NCBI RefSeq assembly: GCF_020735465.1
Contig: NZ_CP085935.1
Span: forward strand, 1,612,001 to 1,676,000
Origin: Collinsella stercoris DSM 13279
GTDB lineage: Bacteria > Actinomycetota > Coriobacteriia > Coriobacteriales > Coriobacteriaceae
Direction: 5' to 3'
Length of the DNA stretch: 64,000 nucleotides
The translations under genes and the position numbers were made by a program. A model generated the notes under the pieces. That model was not told the origin of the DNA, ran no database searches, and worked only from the letters and a program-made list of their open reading frames with translations. The first letter of the stretch is position 1. Each line of letters begins with the position of its first letter. Below, piece by piece: positions 16,402 through 24,903 of the stretch.

Positions 16402-17733
16402 ATGCGCATGTACGACATCATCGAGAAAAAGCGCGACGGGCACGAGCTCACCGACGCCGAGATCGCCTTCTTCGTCGACGGCTACGTAGCCGGGCGCATC
16501 CCCGACTACCAGGCGAGTGCCCTGCTCATGGCCATCTACCTGCGCGGCATGAGCGCCGAGGAGACGCGCCTGCTCACCCTGCACATGATGAACTCGGGCG
16601 AGGTGGTCGACCTCTCCGGCATTCCCGGGGCGACCGTGGACAAGCACTCGACCGGCGGCGTGGGTGACAAGACGTCCCTCGCCGTGGTGCCCATGCTCGC
16701 CGCCATGGATCCCGGGCGCACCTTTGTTGCCAAGATGACCGGGCGCGGGCTGGGGCACACCGGCGGCACGGTGGACAAGCTCGAGAGCATTCCCGGCTTC
16801 AACACCGCGCTCAGCCAAGAGGCGTTCATCGACTGCGTGCGTGAGCACGGCGCGGCCATCATCGGCCAGACCGGCAACCTCGTCCCCGCCGACAAGCTCA
16901 TCTACGCCCTGCGCGACGTCACCGCCACCGTGAGCAGTATTCCGCTCATCGCCAGCTCCATCATGAGCAAGAAGCTTACCGCCGGCTCGAGCTGCATCCT
17001 GCTCGACGTGAAGGTCGGGTCCGGCGCGTTCATGAAGACCGTCCCCGAGGCCGTCGAGCTCGCGCAGGCCATGGTCGCCATCGGCGAGGGCATGGGGCGC
17101 CGCGTCAAGGCGCTCGTCACCAACATGGACCGGCCGCTCGGGCACGCCATAGGCAACGCACTCGAGGTGGCTGAGGTCATCGAGACGCTCCACGGTCGCG
17201 GCCCCGCCGACTTGGAGCACGAGGTGCTGCTCATCGCGAGCGACCTGCTCGAGCTCACGGGCCACTGCACGCGCCAAGAGGCCGAGGCGCGCGCCCGGCG
17301 CGTCATCGCCGACGGCTCCGCCTTCGCCGCCTTCAAGGAGATCGTCGAGGCGCAAGACGGCGACCCGCGCGTGCTCGACGATCCCTCCCTGCTGCCCGGC
17401 GCCACGCTCACCCGCACCTTCGCCGCTCCCTGCGACGGCTTTGTGGCGCACATCGATACCGAGGCCGTGGGTATTGCCAGCGCCGAGCTGGGCGCCGGAC
17501 GCCTCACCAAGGAAGACGCGATCGACTACGGCGCGGGCATCACCCTACTCAAGAACTACGGCGACCCCGTTGTGGCAGGCGAGCCCGTGGCAATCCTGCA
17601 CGCCAACGACCCCGCCAAACTCGCCGCCGGAGCCGAGCGCCTCGCCGGCGCCTACACCTTTGCCGCCAAGCAACCGCCGGCGACTCCCCTCCTGTATGCC
17701 ACCGTCACGCGCGACGGCATCGTGTACGCTTAG
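16402..17733 (+). CDS. pdp: Pyrimidine-nucleoside phosphorylase
   Basis: Splits uridine and thymidine or deoxyuridine to base and (deoxy)ribose 1-phosphate. The 443-residue protein shows the family signature for phosphate binding KHSTGGVGDKTS, the GRGLGHTGGTVDKLESIPG loop and KVGSGAFMKT. This is the DeoA/Pdp family. The length and the adjacent cdd favour the broad-specificity Pdp type over strict thymidine phosphorylase, but sequence alone does not settle it. It sits between cdd and deoC in one transcriptional direction. An alternative start two codons later (MYDIIEKK) is possible. Confidence 0.92.
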   Translation: MRMYDIIEKKRDGHELTDAEIAFFVDGYVAGRIPDYQASALLMAIYLRGMSAEETRLLTLHMMNSGEVVDLSGIPGATVDKHSTGGVGDKTSLAVVPMLAAMDPGRTFVAKMTGRGLGHTGGTVDKLESIPGFNTALSQEAFIDCVREHGAAIIGQTGNLVPADKLIYALRDVTATVSSIPLIASSIMSKKLTAGSSCILLDVKVGSGAFMKTVPEAVELAQAMVAIGEGMGRRVKALVTNMDRPLGHAIGNALEVAEVIETLHGRGPADLEHEVLLIASDLLELTGHCTRQEAEARARRVIADGSAFAAFKEIVEAQDGDPRVLDDPSLLPGATLTRTFAAPCDGFVAHIDTEAVGIASAELGAGRLTKEDAIDYGAGITLLKNYGDPVVAGEPVAILHANDPAKLAAGAERLAGAYTFAAKQPPATPLLYATVTRDGIVYA

Positions 17734-17769
17734 AGCCACCCAGCTCTTCCATCAACGAAAGGAACCCTC

Positions 17770-18441
17770 ATGTCCCTCACCAAGTCCGAACTCGCCAAGT
17801 ACATGGACCACACCCTGCTCAAGGCCGACGCAACCGCCGAGCAGATCGACCGCGTTGCCGCCGAGGCGCGTGAGCTCAACACCGCCTCCGTGTGCGTGAA
17901 CGGCTACTGGGTCCCCCGCGTGGCCCGTGCCCTCGAGGGCGCCGACGTCATGACCTGTGCCGTCATCGGCTTCCCGCTGGGCGCCATGTCCACCGCTGCC
18001 AAAGCTGCCGAGACCGCCGACGTCGTGGCCGCCGGTGCGCAGGAAGTCGACATGGTCATCAACATCGGCGAGCTCAAGGCCGGCAACGACGACGTCGTGC
18101 GCGCCGACATCGCCGCCGTGGCGGAGGCCGCTCACGCCGGCGGGGCGCACCTCAAGGTCATCATCGAGTGCTGCCTGCTCACCGAGGAGGAGAAGGTGCG
18201 CGCCAGCCGCCTCACCGTCGAGGGCGGCGCCGACTTCGTCAAGACGTCCACCGGCTTCTCCACGGGCGGCGCCACCGTCGAGGACGTGCGCCTGATGCGC
18301 GAGACCGTGGGCCCGGACTTTGGCGTGAAGGCCGCCGGCGGCATCCGCACCCTCGCCGACGCCGAGGCCATGATCGAGGCCGGCGCCAACCGCCTGGGCG
18401 TCTCCGCCAGCATCGCCATCCTGAGCGAGCTCGAAGCCTAA
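17770..18441 (+). CDS. deoC: Deoxyribose-phosphate aldolase
   Basis: Cleaves 2-deoxyribose 5-phosphate to glyceraldehyde 3-phosphate and acetaldehyde, the last step of deoxynucleoside breakdown. The 223 residues match bacterial DeoC. K158 in [12 protein letters not shown] is the Schiff-base lysine. The EVDMVINIG and KAAGGIR segments carry the proton-relay residues. GAAAGGAA precedes the ATG. It lies between pdp and deoB with short gaps, so it is probably in the same operon. Confidence 0.96.
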   Translation: MSLTKSELAKYMDHTLLKADATAEQIDRVAAEARELNTASVCVNGYWVPRVARALEGADVMTCAVIGFPLGAMSTAAKAAETADVVAAGAQEVDMVINIGELKAGNDDVVRADIAAVAEAAHAGGAHLKVIIECCLLTEEEKVRASRLTVEGGADFVKTSTGFSTGGATVEDVRLMRETVGPDFGVKAAGGIRTLADAEAMIEAGANRLGVSASIAILSELEA

Positions 18442-18465
18442 TCGTTCGCGTCAAAGGACATTCGC

Positions 18466-19686
18466 ATGACCTCACAGAAATTCAAGCGCATCCTCACCAT
18501 CGTGATCGACTCGATCGGCGTGGGCGACGCCCCCGACGCGGCGCAATACAACTCCGACGGTGCCGACACGCTGGGCCATCTGACCCAGTGGTGGCTCGAC
18601 AACCAGGGGCGCGCGCTCGCGCTGCCGAACATGGAGCGCCTGGGCCTCAACCTCGCGCGCCCCGACAATCCATTCGCCGGAATCGGCACGCCCGAGGCTC
18701 CCGCCGGCGCCTTTGGCCGCATGCGCATCATCAGCCGCGGCAACGACTCACTCGATGGCCACTGGGAGATGATGTGCCTGCCCACGCGCTTTGAGATGGA
18801 CTACTTCCCACAGGGCTTTCCCGAGAGCCTGCTGGACAAGCTGCGCGCGTTCAGCGGTCGCGACATCGTGTGCAACAAGCCCTATTCGGGCACCGAGGTC
18901 CTCAAGGACTACGGCGAGCACCAGCTCAAGACCGGCGATTTGATCGTGTACACCTCAGGCGACTCGGTGCTGCAGATCGCGGCGCACGAGGAGGTCATTC
19001 CGCTCGAGGAGCTCTACCGCATCTGCGAGTACGCACGCACCCTCATCAACGGGCCCGAGATCACCATGGGCCGCGTGATCGCGCGCCCCTACGTGGGCAC
19101 GTGCGCGACGGACTTTACCCGCACCGCCAACCGTCACGACTACGGCCTCACCCCCACCGGTCCCACCGTGGTGGACTTTTTGCACGACGCCGGGCTCGAT
19201 ACCATCGCCGTGGGCAAGACCTTCGACCTGCTGTGCGGCAACGGCTTTGGCGCGCACTACCACAACCAGAGCAACTCCGACGGCATGGACCATGTGGACG
19301 AGGTCATGGCGCAGGACTGGCATGGCCTGTGCTTTACCAACCTGGTGGATTTCGATGCCGTGTACGGGCATCGCCGCGACCCGTTGGGCGACGGCTTGGC
19401 GCTCGAGGATTTCGACCGCCGCTTGGGCGACGTGATGGCCCGCATGCACGAGGACGACCTGGTGCTCATCACCGCCGACCACGGCAACGACCCCACCTAC
19501 CGCGGCACCGACCACACGCGCGAGCTCGTGCCGCTGCTGGCCTGGACCCCGTCCATGGCCGAGCGCGGATGCGCCGGGTGCGACCTAGGGCTGCGCGGCA
19601 CCGCCAGCGACCTAGGCGCGACGATCCTGGAGAACTTCGGCGTCCCCGGCAACGGCGAGGGCACGAGCTTCCTGGAGTGCCTGTAG
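18466..19686 (+). CDS. deoB: Phosphopentomutase
   Basis: Interconverts (deoxy)ribose 1-phosphate and 5-phosphate, linking the two phosphorylases to DeoC and the pentose pathway. The 406-residue protein belongs to the alkaline-phosphatase superfamily. Metal-site segments are VIDSIGVGDAPDA near the N-terminus and ADHGNDPT plus DHTRE near the C-terminus. It starts 24 bases after deoC with AAAGGA upstream, and is followed by a hairpin at 19716. This closes the nucleoside cluster. Confidence 0.96.
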   Translation: MTSQKFKRILTIVIDSIGVGDAPDAAQYNSDGADTLGHLTQWWLDNQGRALALPNMERLGLNLARPDNPFAGIGTPEAPAGAFGRMRIISRGNDSLDGHWEMMCLPTRFEMDYFPQGFPESLLDKLRAFSGRDIVCNKPYSGTEVLKDYGEHQLKTGDLIVYTSGDSVLQIAAHEEVIPLEELYRICEYARTLINGPEITMGRVIARPYVGTCATDFTRTANRHDYGLTPTGPTVVDFLHDAGLDTIAVGKTFDLLCGNGFGAHYHNQSNSDGMDHVDEVMAQDWHGLCFTNLVDFDAVYGHRRDPLGDGLALEDFDRRLGDVMARMHEDDLVLITADHGNDPTYRGTDHTRELVPLLAWTPSMAERGCAGCDLGLRGTASDLGATILENFGVPGNGEGTSFLECL

Positions 19687-19715
19687 CTGCTAAGCGAATG
19701 CGCCAACTGCATAAG

Positions 19716-19749
19716 ATGGGGATGGGGACATCCGCTCATCCATCCCCAT
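19716..19749 (+). terminator. Terminator of the nucleoside salvage cluster
   Basis: ATGGGGATGG and CCATCCCCAT form a 10-bp stem followed by TGAGCGTTGTTTTCT. It sits 30 bases after the deoB stop. Confidence 0.6.
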
Positions 19750-19820
19750 TGAGCGTTGTTTTCTCCACTCACGGATGCGAATTGCTCCTATATGACGTCT
19801 ACGCCGATCGCGGAAATGTA

Positions 19821-20174
19821 CTATTTCGGCTCGCGACGTCCAGAACGCCATCGCGACTTCAAGTACGAGAGAATTAGTTCTCGGTTTGCATAGGCAAGCG
19901 ATGCAAATACAGCGACGGTCACCAGCAGCCCAAAAAATGACCCTTTATCCGGAAAGAGCAGCGACAACAGCAGGCATACTGCAGAGAAGACCAATGCCGC
20001 CCCCACCGCTCGATGCGCCCCACGAGACTCAACCACGCGCTTTGCCTCATCCAGATGCTCTCCCGACAGCAGTGGCATTCCAGCGAGGAGCCCTGTCAAC
20101 TTGCCTCGAAACATTAAGGTGCCGAACACCGCCAGCAAACAGGCCCCCGCTATTGACACCACAACATCCAGCAT
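19821..20174 (-). CDS. Small membrane protein, DUF3784-like
   Basis: About 117 residues with three predicted membrane segments. The order is an N-terminal helix, a short polar loop with LLAGMPLLSGEHLDEAK, then two further helices and a basic C-terminus. The layout and the loop resemble DUF3784 proteins, whose function is unknown. The start at 20174 follows a GGGGCGAGG stretch. Upstream in-frame ATGs lack any site, and the encoded N-terminal extension would be polar. It points toward deoB and has no operon partner other than the nearby glycosyltransferase gene upstream on the same strand. Confidence 0.6.
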   Translation of the reverse strand: MLDVVVSIAGACLLAVFGTLMFRGKLTGLLAGMPLLSGEHLDEAKRVVESRGAHRAVGAALVFSAVCLLLSLLFPDKGSFFGLLVTVAVFASLAYANRELILSYLKSRWRSGRREPK

Positions 20175-20338
20175 TGCCCTCGCCCCAATCCCATCTCTAA
20201 AAACTGTCACATCAACAAGCATTAGATTTATCTTAATCTGCCCCGTCAACACGTAGCAATCGTTAGCAACAACCTGATGAGCCATCTCAACCCGCTATTC
20301 AACAAGCCTGCATCCCCGTTCCATATAGCCCACGCGAA

Positions 20339-21169
20339 TCACTTCAAAACGCGCTGGGCAAGAACGTCATAATGCTTATACAGGGATGCAAACTGTCCGC
20401 GATACCCAGGAGCCCACGGTTTGTTCTTACCGCAGAAATGCAAAATCGCCGTGTGCTCCATCACCCAATCGAGCGTCGCCGTTCCCCATGTTCGAATGAT
20501 GTTATCTGGGTACTTGCGCGCGTCGTAATTCCAAATCTCATCGGGGATACGAAGGGTGACTGCGCCAAAAAGGGAATTAAACAGATCTTGATCGGGAAAG
20601 AGCATGACTTGCTCGTGTGCCTTCACATACGAAAAGAGTTCATCAACGCATATGCTCTTTCGAGCCCTTGCGATATCGAACAGAATCACGCCGGTATTAA
20701 AGTAGTCCGAAGACGTGCTAAGCCGAGCTTTGTTAAGCGCCGTCGCAGGGTGGACGGCATCCAGATGCGAAGCAGCGGCAAACGCGTTGCCATGCAAGTC
20801 GATTTCAAAAAGATCGTCAAGCGGATTGATAACGAGGATATCGGGGTCGAGATACAGGGCCCGCTCGATGGGAGCTTTGATTATGCTGGGTGCAAGCAGG
20901 CGGTAATACATCTCCTGGGGGTACCGCTCGCTGCATTTGGCTCCATCGAGGAGCACACGGTCGACCGTCACGGGCTCTATCGCGAGGCCGAGAACCGAGC
21001 AAAACCGTTCCAGCTCCTCAAGCGCCGGGAGGGAAATCCCCTTGTGCAGCAGCCAAATACGAACTTGAGCGCCCTGATTGCTTGCGCGCAGCGAGTACAA
21101 CATGGTGCGGAGTGGGCCCAAGTACCCCTCATCACATGTGACAATGACGTCCATTGCATGCTGCTTCAT
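20339..21169 (-). CDS. Glycosyltransferase family 8 protein
   Basis: Transfers a hexose from a nucleotide sugar to an acceptor, probably in cell-surface glycan or LPS-like assembly. The 276-residue protein has the GT8 pattern. An N-terminal DVIVTCDEGYL nucleotide-binding strand is followed by the metal-binding DxD in LYLDPDILV, DYFNTGVILFD and a C-terminal HFCGKNKPW that matches the HxxGxxKPW motif. The DNA is less GC-rich than that of its neighbours, suggesting it may be acquired. The acceptor is unknown. Confidence 0.88.
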   Translation of the reverse strand: MKQHAMDVIVTCDEGYLGPLRTMLYSLRASNQGAQVRIWLLHKGISLPALEELERFCSVLGLAIEPVTVDRVLLDGAKCSERYPQEMYYRLLAPSIIKAPIERALYLDPDILVINPLDDLFEIDLHGNAFAAASHLDAVHPATALNKARLSTSSDYFNTGVILFDIARARKSICVDELFSYVKAHEQVMLFPDQDLFNSLFGAVTLRIPDEIWNYDARKYPDNIIRTWGTATLDWVMEHTAILHFCGKNKPWAPGYRGQFASLYKHYDVLAQRVLK

Positions 21170-21344
21170 CGAAATACCCCCACGAGGTCATGCACGCGCC
21201 ACACGATGGGGAGGCATCTTCCCCATCGTCCAGGCTGCACTCACAAGATCACCGAGCGGCACCCAAGAAAACCCTCATCGCGGAAGACCTTTCACAGCCG
21301 CGCCGTCCGCGGTCTTCACCAGAGCCACCACCCGCAAGCGCGCC

Positions 21345-21686
21345 TTATTCCCAGGTCTTCCAGACGTCCGGGCAGTACCCAACCGTCGCCTTCTGGCCGT
21401 TGCGCACGATGGGCTCGCGCAGGACCTGCTGGTTCTCGAGCAACTTGTCGAACTTCTGGCTCTCGGCAAGGTAGGTGATGAGCGCCACCGTGTCCTGGTC
21501 CTTCGCGTTCTCGTCGACCACGGCGTCGATGCCGCCCACGGCGCGCATCACGCTCTGCAGCTCGCCCTTGCTCATCCCCTTTTCCTTGAGGTCGACGAAC
21601 TGGACCTTGATGCGCCGCTCCTTAAAGTAGCGCTGCGCCTTCTTGGTATCGAAGCTCTTCTTGGTTCCAAAGATCTGGATGTTCAT
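21345..21686 (-). CDS. ArsC/Spx-family thioredoxin-fold protein
   Basis: A 113-residue protein of the ArsC/YffB/Spx fold. It begins MNIQIFGTKKSFDTKKAQRYF and has the conserved REPIVRNGQKATVGY near the C-terminus. The usual N-terminal CxxC or CxxS is replaced by TKKS, so classical arsenate reductase activity through that cysteine is unlikely. The role is unknown; a regulatory or glutathione-independent reductase role is possible. GGAGGG precedes the start. It lies 37 bases downstream of the nucleoside hydrolase gene on the same strand and may be co-transcribed. Confidence 0.8.
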   Translation of the reverse strand: MNIQIFGTKKSFDTKKAQRYFKERRIKVQFVDLKEKGMSKGELQSVMRAVGGIDAVVDENAKDQDTVALITYLAESQKFDKLLENQQVLREPIVRNGQKATVGYCPDVWKTWE

Positions 21687-21723
21687 GGCATGCCCTCCGC
21701 AAGTTCGCGAGCAAGTGACGGTA

Positions 21724-22668
21724 TTAGTACAGCGCGGGCGCCGCGGACATCGCGAGCTCGTCCACCAGGGCGTAGAAGCGCTCCGCGTCCGTATGCGTCA
21801 CCAACGTGACCTCACGACCATCCTCGCAGCGATACGTCCGGCCCGCCGCCGCACCGTCAACACGCACGTCGCAACGCACGCGCTCCACCTCGGCAATATC
21901 CGCGTACAGGCAGTAGACCGTGGTGAGCACGTCCCACAGGTAGTACACGTTGTTCGCCGCCACGTTGAGCACGAGCGCGTAGCCCTGGCCGATGAGGTCG
22001 ATGGCGGGGTAGCGGCGCAAAGTCGCCCAATGCTGGCAGAGCTCGCGCGTGAGCGGCAGCTCCTCGGTGCTCTCCAGGCCCACCATGTGAATCTCGAGCG
22101 AGGAGTCCCACACGCGCTTGACGGCCTCCGGATCCCAGAACGCGTTCCACTCCGCCGTGCCGTCAAAGCACGGGTCGACCACGTTGCCATGGCCGTCGAG
22201 CGAGCCGCCCATCCAGTAGAGCGCCTCGATCTTGTCCTCGATGGCAGGCTCGGCGTCGAGCGCGCGGGCGAGGTCGGTGAGCGGGCCGGTGAACAGCAGC
22301 GTGGTCTTGCCCTCCTGCGCCATGACCTTGTTCACCAAATCCAGGTGCGCAGGCACATCGGTCACGGGAGTCTTGGGCGCTCCATGCTCGTTCAGGATGG
22401 GCAGCGCGTCGAAGGTGAACGCCGCGCCGCGCCACTCGGAGGGGAACTGATGGTGCGGGCGCGACGTGGAGGCCGCCACCTCGAGCACGCCCTGCTTGCC
22501 GCCGAACAGGTCGATGATCTTGCGCGTTGCCTCGAGCGCCGCCTCCATCTGGCCGTCCGCGTCGATCACGGACACGCCCGTCACGTGGGCCTCGGGCATC
22601 TGCAAAAGCAGCAGCAGGCTCACAAGGTCGTCGACGCCACCGTCATGGTTGAAGTACACATTGGTCAT
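21724..22668 (-). CDS. Inosine/uridine-preferring nucleoside hydrolase family protein
   Basis: Hydrolyses a nucleoside N-glycosidic bond. The 314-residue protein has the calcium-binding N-terminal motif as NHDGGVDD. This is a variant of the usual DTDxGxDD in which the first aspartate pair is altered. TGPLTDLARAL and YWMGGS are also present. The first-aspartate change (ND to NH) makes substrate preference uncertain. Start at 22668 follows GAAAGGGA; an upstream ATG eight codons earlier is possible. It complements the phosphorolytic salvage cluster earlier in the window. Confidence 0.82.
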   Translation of the reverse strand: MTNVYFNHDGGVDDLVSLLLLLQMPEAHVTGVSVIDADGQMEAALEATRKIIDLFGGKQGVLEVAASTSRPHHQFPSEWRGAAFTFDALPILNEHGAPKTPVTDVPAHLDLVNKVMAQEGKTTLLFTGPLTDLARALDAEPAIEDKIEALYWMGGSLDGHGNVVDPCFDGTAEWNAFWDPEAVKRVWDSSLEIHMVGLESTEELPLTRELCQHWATLRRYPAIDLIGQGYALVLNVAANNVYYLWDVLTTVYCLYADIAEVERVRCDVRVDGAAAGRTYRCEDGREVTLVTHTDAERFYALVDELAMSAAPALY

Positions 22669-22751
22669 GGAGAGGTCCCTTTCATACAACATGGCACGCA
22701 CCCAGTATGCCAGAGCGCGTGCCATATACGTGCGTTTATGTGCAGCCCTGC

Positions 22752-22785
22752 AAAAGACCTGCGCCATAAAAAGACCTGCGCCATA
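22752..22785. repeat. 17-bp tandem duplication
   Basis: AAAAGACCTGCGCCATA occurs twice in direct tandem at 22752-22768 and 22769-22785, in the gap between uppP and the nucleoside hydrolase gene. It looks like a replication-slippage product. Confidence 0.7.
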
Positions 22786-22908
22786 GGCTAGCCAGGTCGA
22801 GCATGCCGGCGAATCACGGGACGCTATGCCCTGCAAACCCCTCCGCCGTCCGCTCACGACGAGCCGACTCGTAGACGAGGGCCGTGCCGCCGCGATGCGC
22901 CGCGATCA

Positions 22909-23844
22909 CTAGCCCAGCAGAGCGAAATATCCCAAGACCGCGATGCCGAGCACGATGCGGTAGATGCCGAACGCCGTGAAGTCATGACGGCGCACAAAGC
23001 CCATGAGCCACTTGATGGCCACGAGCGACACCACAAAGGCAACCGCGCAACCCACGCCCAGAATGGCCAGGCCGCTCGCATCGAACACGCCGCCCTTGAG
23101 GAAGAACTTCACGAGCTTGAGGAAGCTCGCGCCGAACATGACGGGAATGGCGAGGAAGAACGTGAATTTGGCCGCCACAGAGCGCGTGGTGCCCAGCAGA
23201 AGGCCGCCGATGATGGTGGAGCCGGAGCGCGATGTGCCGGGGATGAGCGAGAGCACCTGAAAGCAGCCGATGCCCAGGGCGGTCTTGTAGGAGAGGTCCT
23301 CGAGCGAGGTGATGGCGCCAAAGTCGCCGCCCTGCGTAGGCTCGACGGCAACGGCGGGAGCCGCAAAGTGGGCACCGCCGGGACGGGCGTTCGCTGCGGC
23401 CTCCTCGGCCACGCGCGCCGCGAGCTTGTTAGCGCGCCAACGCTCGATCACGATGAACGCGATGCCGTAGACGATGAGCGCGGCAGCGACGACCCACGCG
23501 TTGTAGAGGTGCTCCTCCATGAAGTCGTCCAGCGGAATGCCGATAATCGCCGCAGGCAGGCAGCCCACGATGATCTTGCCCCACAGGCTCCAGGTGTCGC
23601 GGCACTCCTGGCGCGTCTTGCCAAACCCAAACGGCAGCAGGTCACGGATGAACAGCACGCACACGGCCAGGATCGCGCCGAGCTGGATCACCACGAGGAA
23701 CATGTTCCAGAACTCTTCGGTCACGTTGAGCTTGATGAACTCGTCCACCAAGATCATATGGCCGGTCGACGAGATGGGCAGCCATTCCGTAATGCCCTCG
23801 ACCAGGCCAAGGAAGGCAGATTTGAGCAGTTCGATGATGTCCAC
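22909..23844 (-). CDS. uppP: Undecaprenyl-diphosphate phosphatase
   Basis: Regenerates the undecaprenyl phosphate carrier for peptidoglycan and surface glycans at the membrane. The 311-residue BacA/UppP-type protein has the two conserved segments [18 protein letters not shown] near the N-terminus and [18 protein letters not shown] later. About eight membrane helices are expected. A hydrophilic Ala/Gly-rich insertion of about 50 residues (around [16 protein letters not shown]) precedes the second motif, making it longer than the usual 270. GTG at 23844 is chosen as start because GGGAGG lies 5 bases upstream. The longer in-frame ATG version would add an unconserved N-terminus. Confidence 0.93.
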   Translation of the reverse strand: MDIIELLKSAFLGLVEGITEWLPISSTGHMILVDEFIKLNVTEEFWNMFLVVIQLGAILAVCVLFIRDLLPFGFGKTRQECRDTWSLWGKIIVGCLPAAIIGIPLDDFMEEHLYNAWVVAAALIVYGIAFIVIERWRANKLAARVAEEAAANARPGGAHFAAPAVAVEPTQGGDFGAITSLEDLSYKTALGIGCFQVLSLIPGTSRSGSTIIGGLLLGTTRSVAAKFTFFLAIPVMFGASFLKLVKFFLKGGVFDASGLAILGVGCAVAFVVSLVAIKWLMGFVRRHDFTAFGIYRIVLGIAVLGYFALLG

Positions 23845-24080
23845 GTGGACCTCCCAGACATTTGAGCGGAGGCGCGGCGAAAGGCCCATGCCGTCGAGGA
23901 AGGACGAGCACCGCGCGTCACGTACCGGTCTATTATCGCCCCCAACGGCGCGCTGCACCGAAAAAGCGTGCCGTTCACGGCATATTGCCCCGGTGGATGG
24001 CTCATTTGGGTATAACTGTGGCATGGCAAAGCAACAAGACGGGCCACACGGAGCCCGTCGCTTAAGTTAAGGAGGCTACC

Positions 24081-24518
24081 ATGCACGAGGGTTATTCCAA
24101 GGTATTTGTTGCCCTTGACGGCACCGAGCAGCAGGATTTCGTGCTCGCCCGCGCCATCAAAGTCGCCGCCAACAATGGGGCCGCGCTCGTCATCGGCCAC
24201 GTCATCGACTCAACCGCCCTCGAATCCGCAGGCTCCTATCCGGCCGACCTGGTTCAGGGCCTGCAGGAGGCGTTCACCAACTCCATCACCGCCCAGGTCG
24301 AAGAGGCCAAGGCCAACCCCGATATTCCGTCGGTCGAGGTCATGATTCGCGCCGGTCGCATTCGCGAGACGCTCAAGGATGAGATGCTCGACGTGGTTCA
24401 GCCCGACCTGGTGCTCTGTGGCGCCCGCGGCCTGTCCTCCATCAAATACGCGCTGCTCGGGTCGATCTCCACGTTCCTGCTGCGCAACACCGACTGCGAC
24501 ATTCTGGTTGTGAAGTAG
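24081..24518 (+). CDS. Universal stress protein A family
   Basis: A cytoplasmic 145-residue UspA-fold protein that probably binds ATP. The N-terminal FVALDGTEQQDFVLARA strand-helix is followed by the C-terminal nucleotide loop GARGLSSIKYALLGSISTFLLRNT, matching G-x2-G-x9-G(S/T). TAAGGAGG lies 7 bases upstream of the ATG. It is a single-gene unit with its own terminator at 24566. The specific role is not readable. Confidence 0.9.
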   Translation: MHEGYSKVFVALDGTEQQDFVLARAIKVAANNGAALVIGHVIDSTALESAGSYPADLVQGLQEAFTNSITAQVEEAKANPDIPSVEVMIRAGRIRETLKDEMLDVVQPDLVLCGARGLSSIKYALLGSISTFLLRNTDCDILVVK

Positions 24519-24565
24519 GTCGCCCCCGCATCGCGGACTGTCCACGCATCCAGGCACACGACCCT

Positions 24566-24590
24566 GGAAGCCCGCCATCGGCGGGCTTCC
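24566..24590 (+). terminator. Rho-independent terminator of uspA
   Basis: GGAAGCCCGCC-atc-GGCGGGCTTCC forms a perfect 11-bp stem followed by TGGGTTTTATTT. Confidence 0.9.
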
Positions 24591-24599
24591 TGGGTTTTA

Positions 24600-24903
24600 T
24601 TTACCGAGATGACCTTTTGGAATCCAAGGTGCAGCGATTTCGAACAGACTGTCCGCAGGCCATTCGGGTTACCCAAGTGATGCGGGCCAACCCTCTCGCC
24701 GACCTGTCGTAGATCGTCATAGAAGAGCCTCCGGCTCCAAAACTTTATTTATAAGCCCTGGAGCCGGGGGGCAGCTCACTGGTGTTCCGCCTCTTCGAGT
24801 TGGGATTCTGAGACGCTAGCGATTCGCTCGATCCGGAGGTGGGGCACACCTGAACGCATAAACCTCCAAGGCCGGGTAGAGGTTTGGCGTCACGGGGCTC
24901 AAT
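24600..24903. other. Intergenic with weak hairpins, no gene
   Basis: About 300 bases lie between converging uspA and the phosphoketolase gene. CCGGCTCCA and TGGAGCCGG (about 24731-24770) form one hairpin. AAACCTC and GAGGTTT (24860-24885) form another that may end the phosphoketolase transcript on the minus strand, but it lacks a T-run. Confidence 0.4.

Noticed and set aside
21345..21686. Functional arsenate reductase
   Set aside because: The N-terminal catalytic cysteine is replaced (TKKS), and there are no other ars genes.
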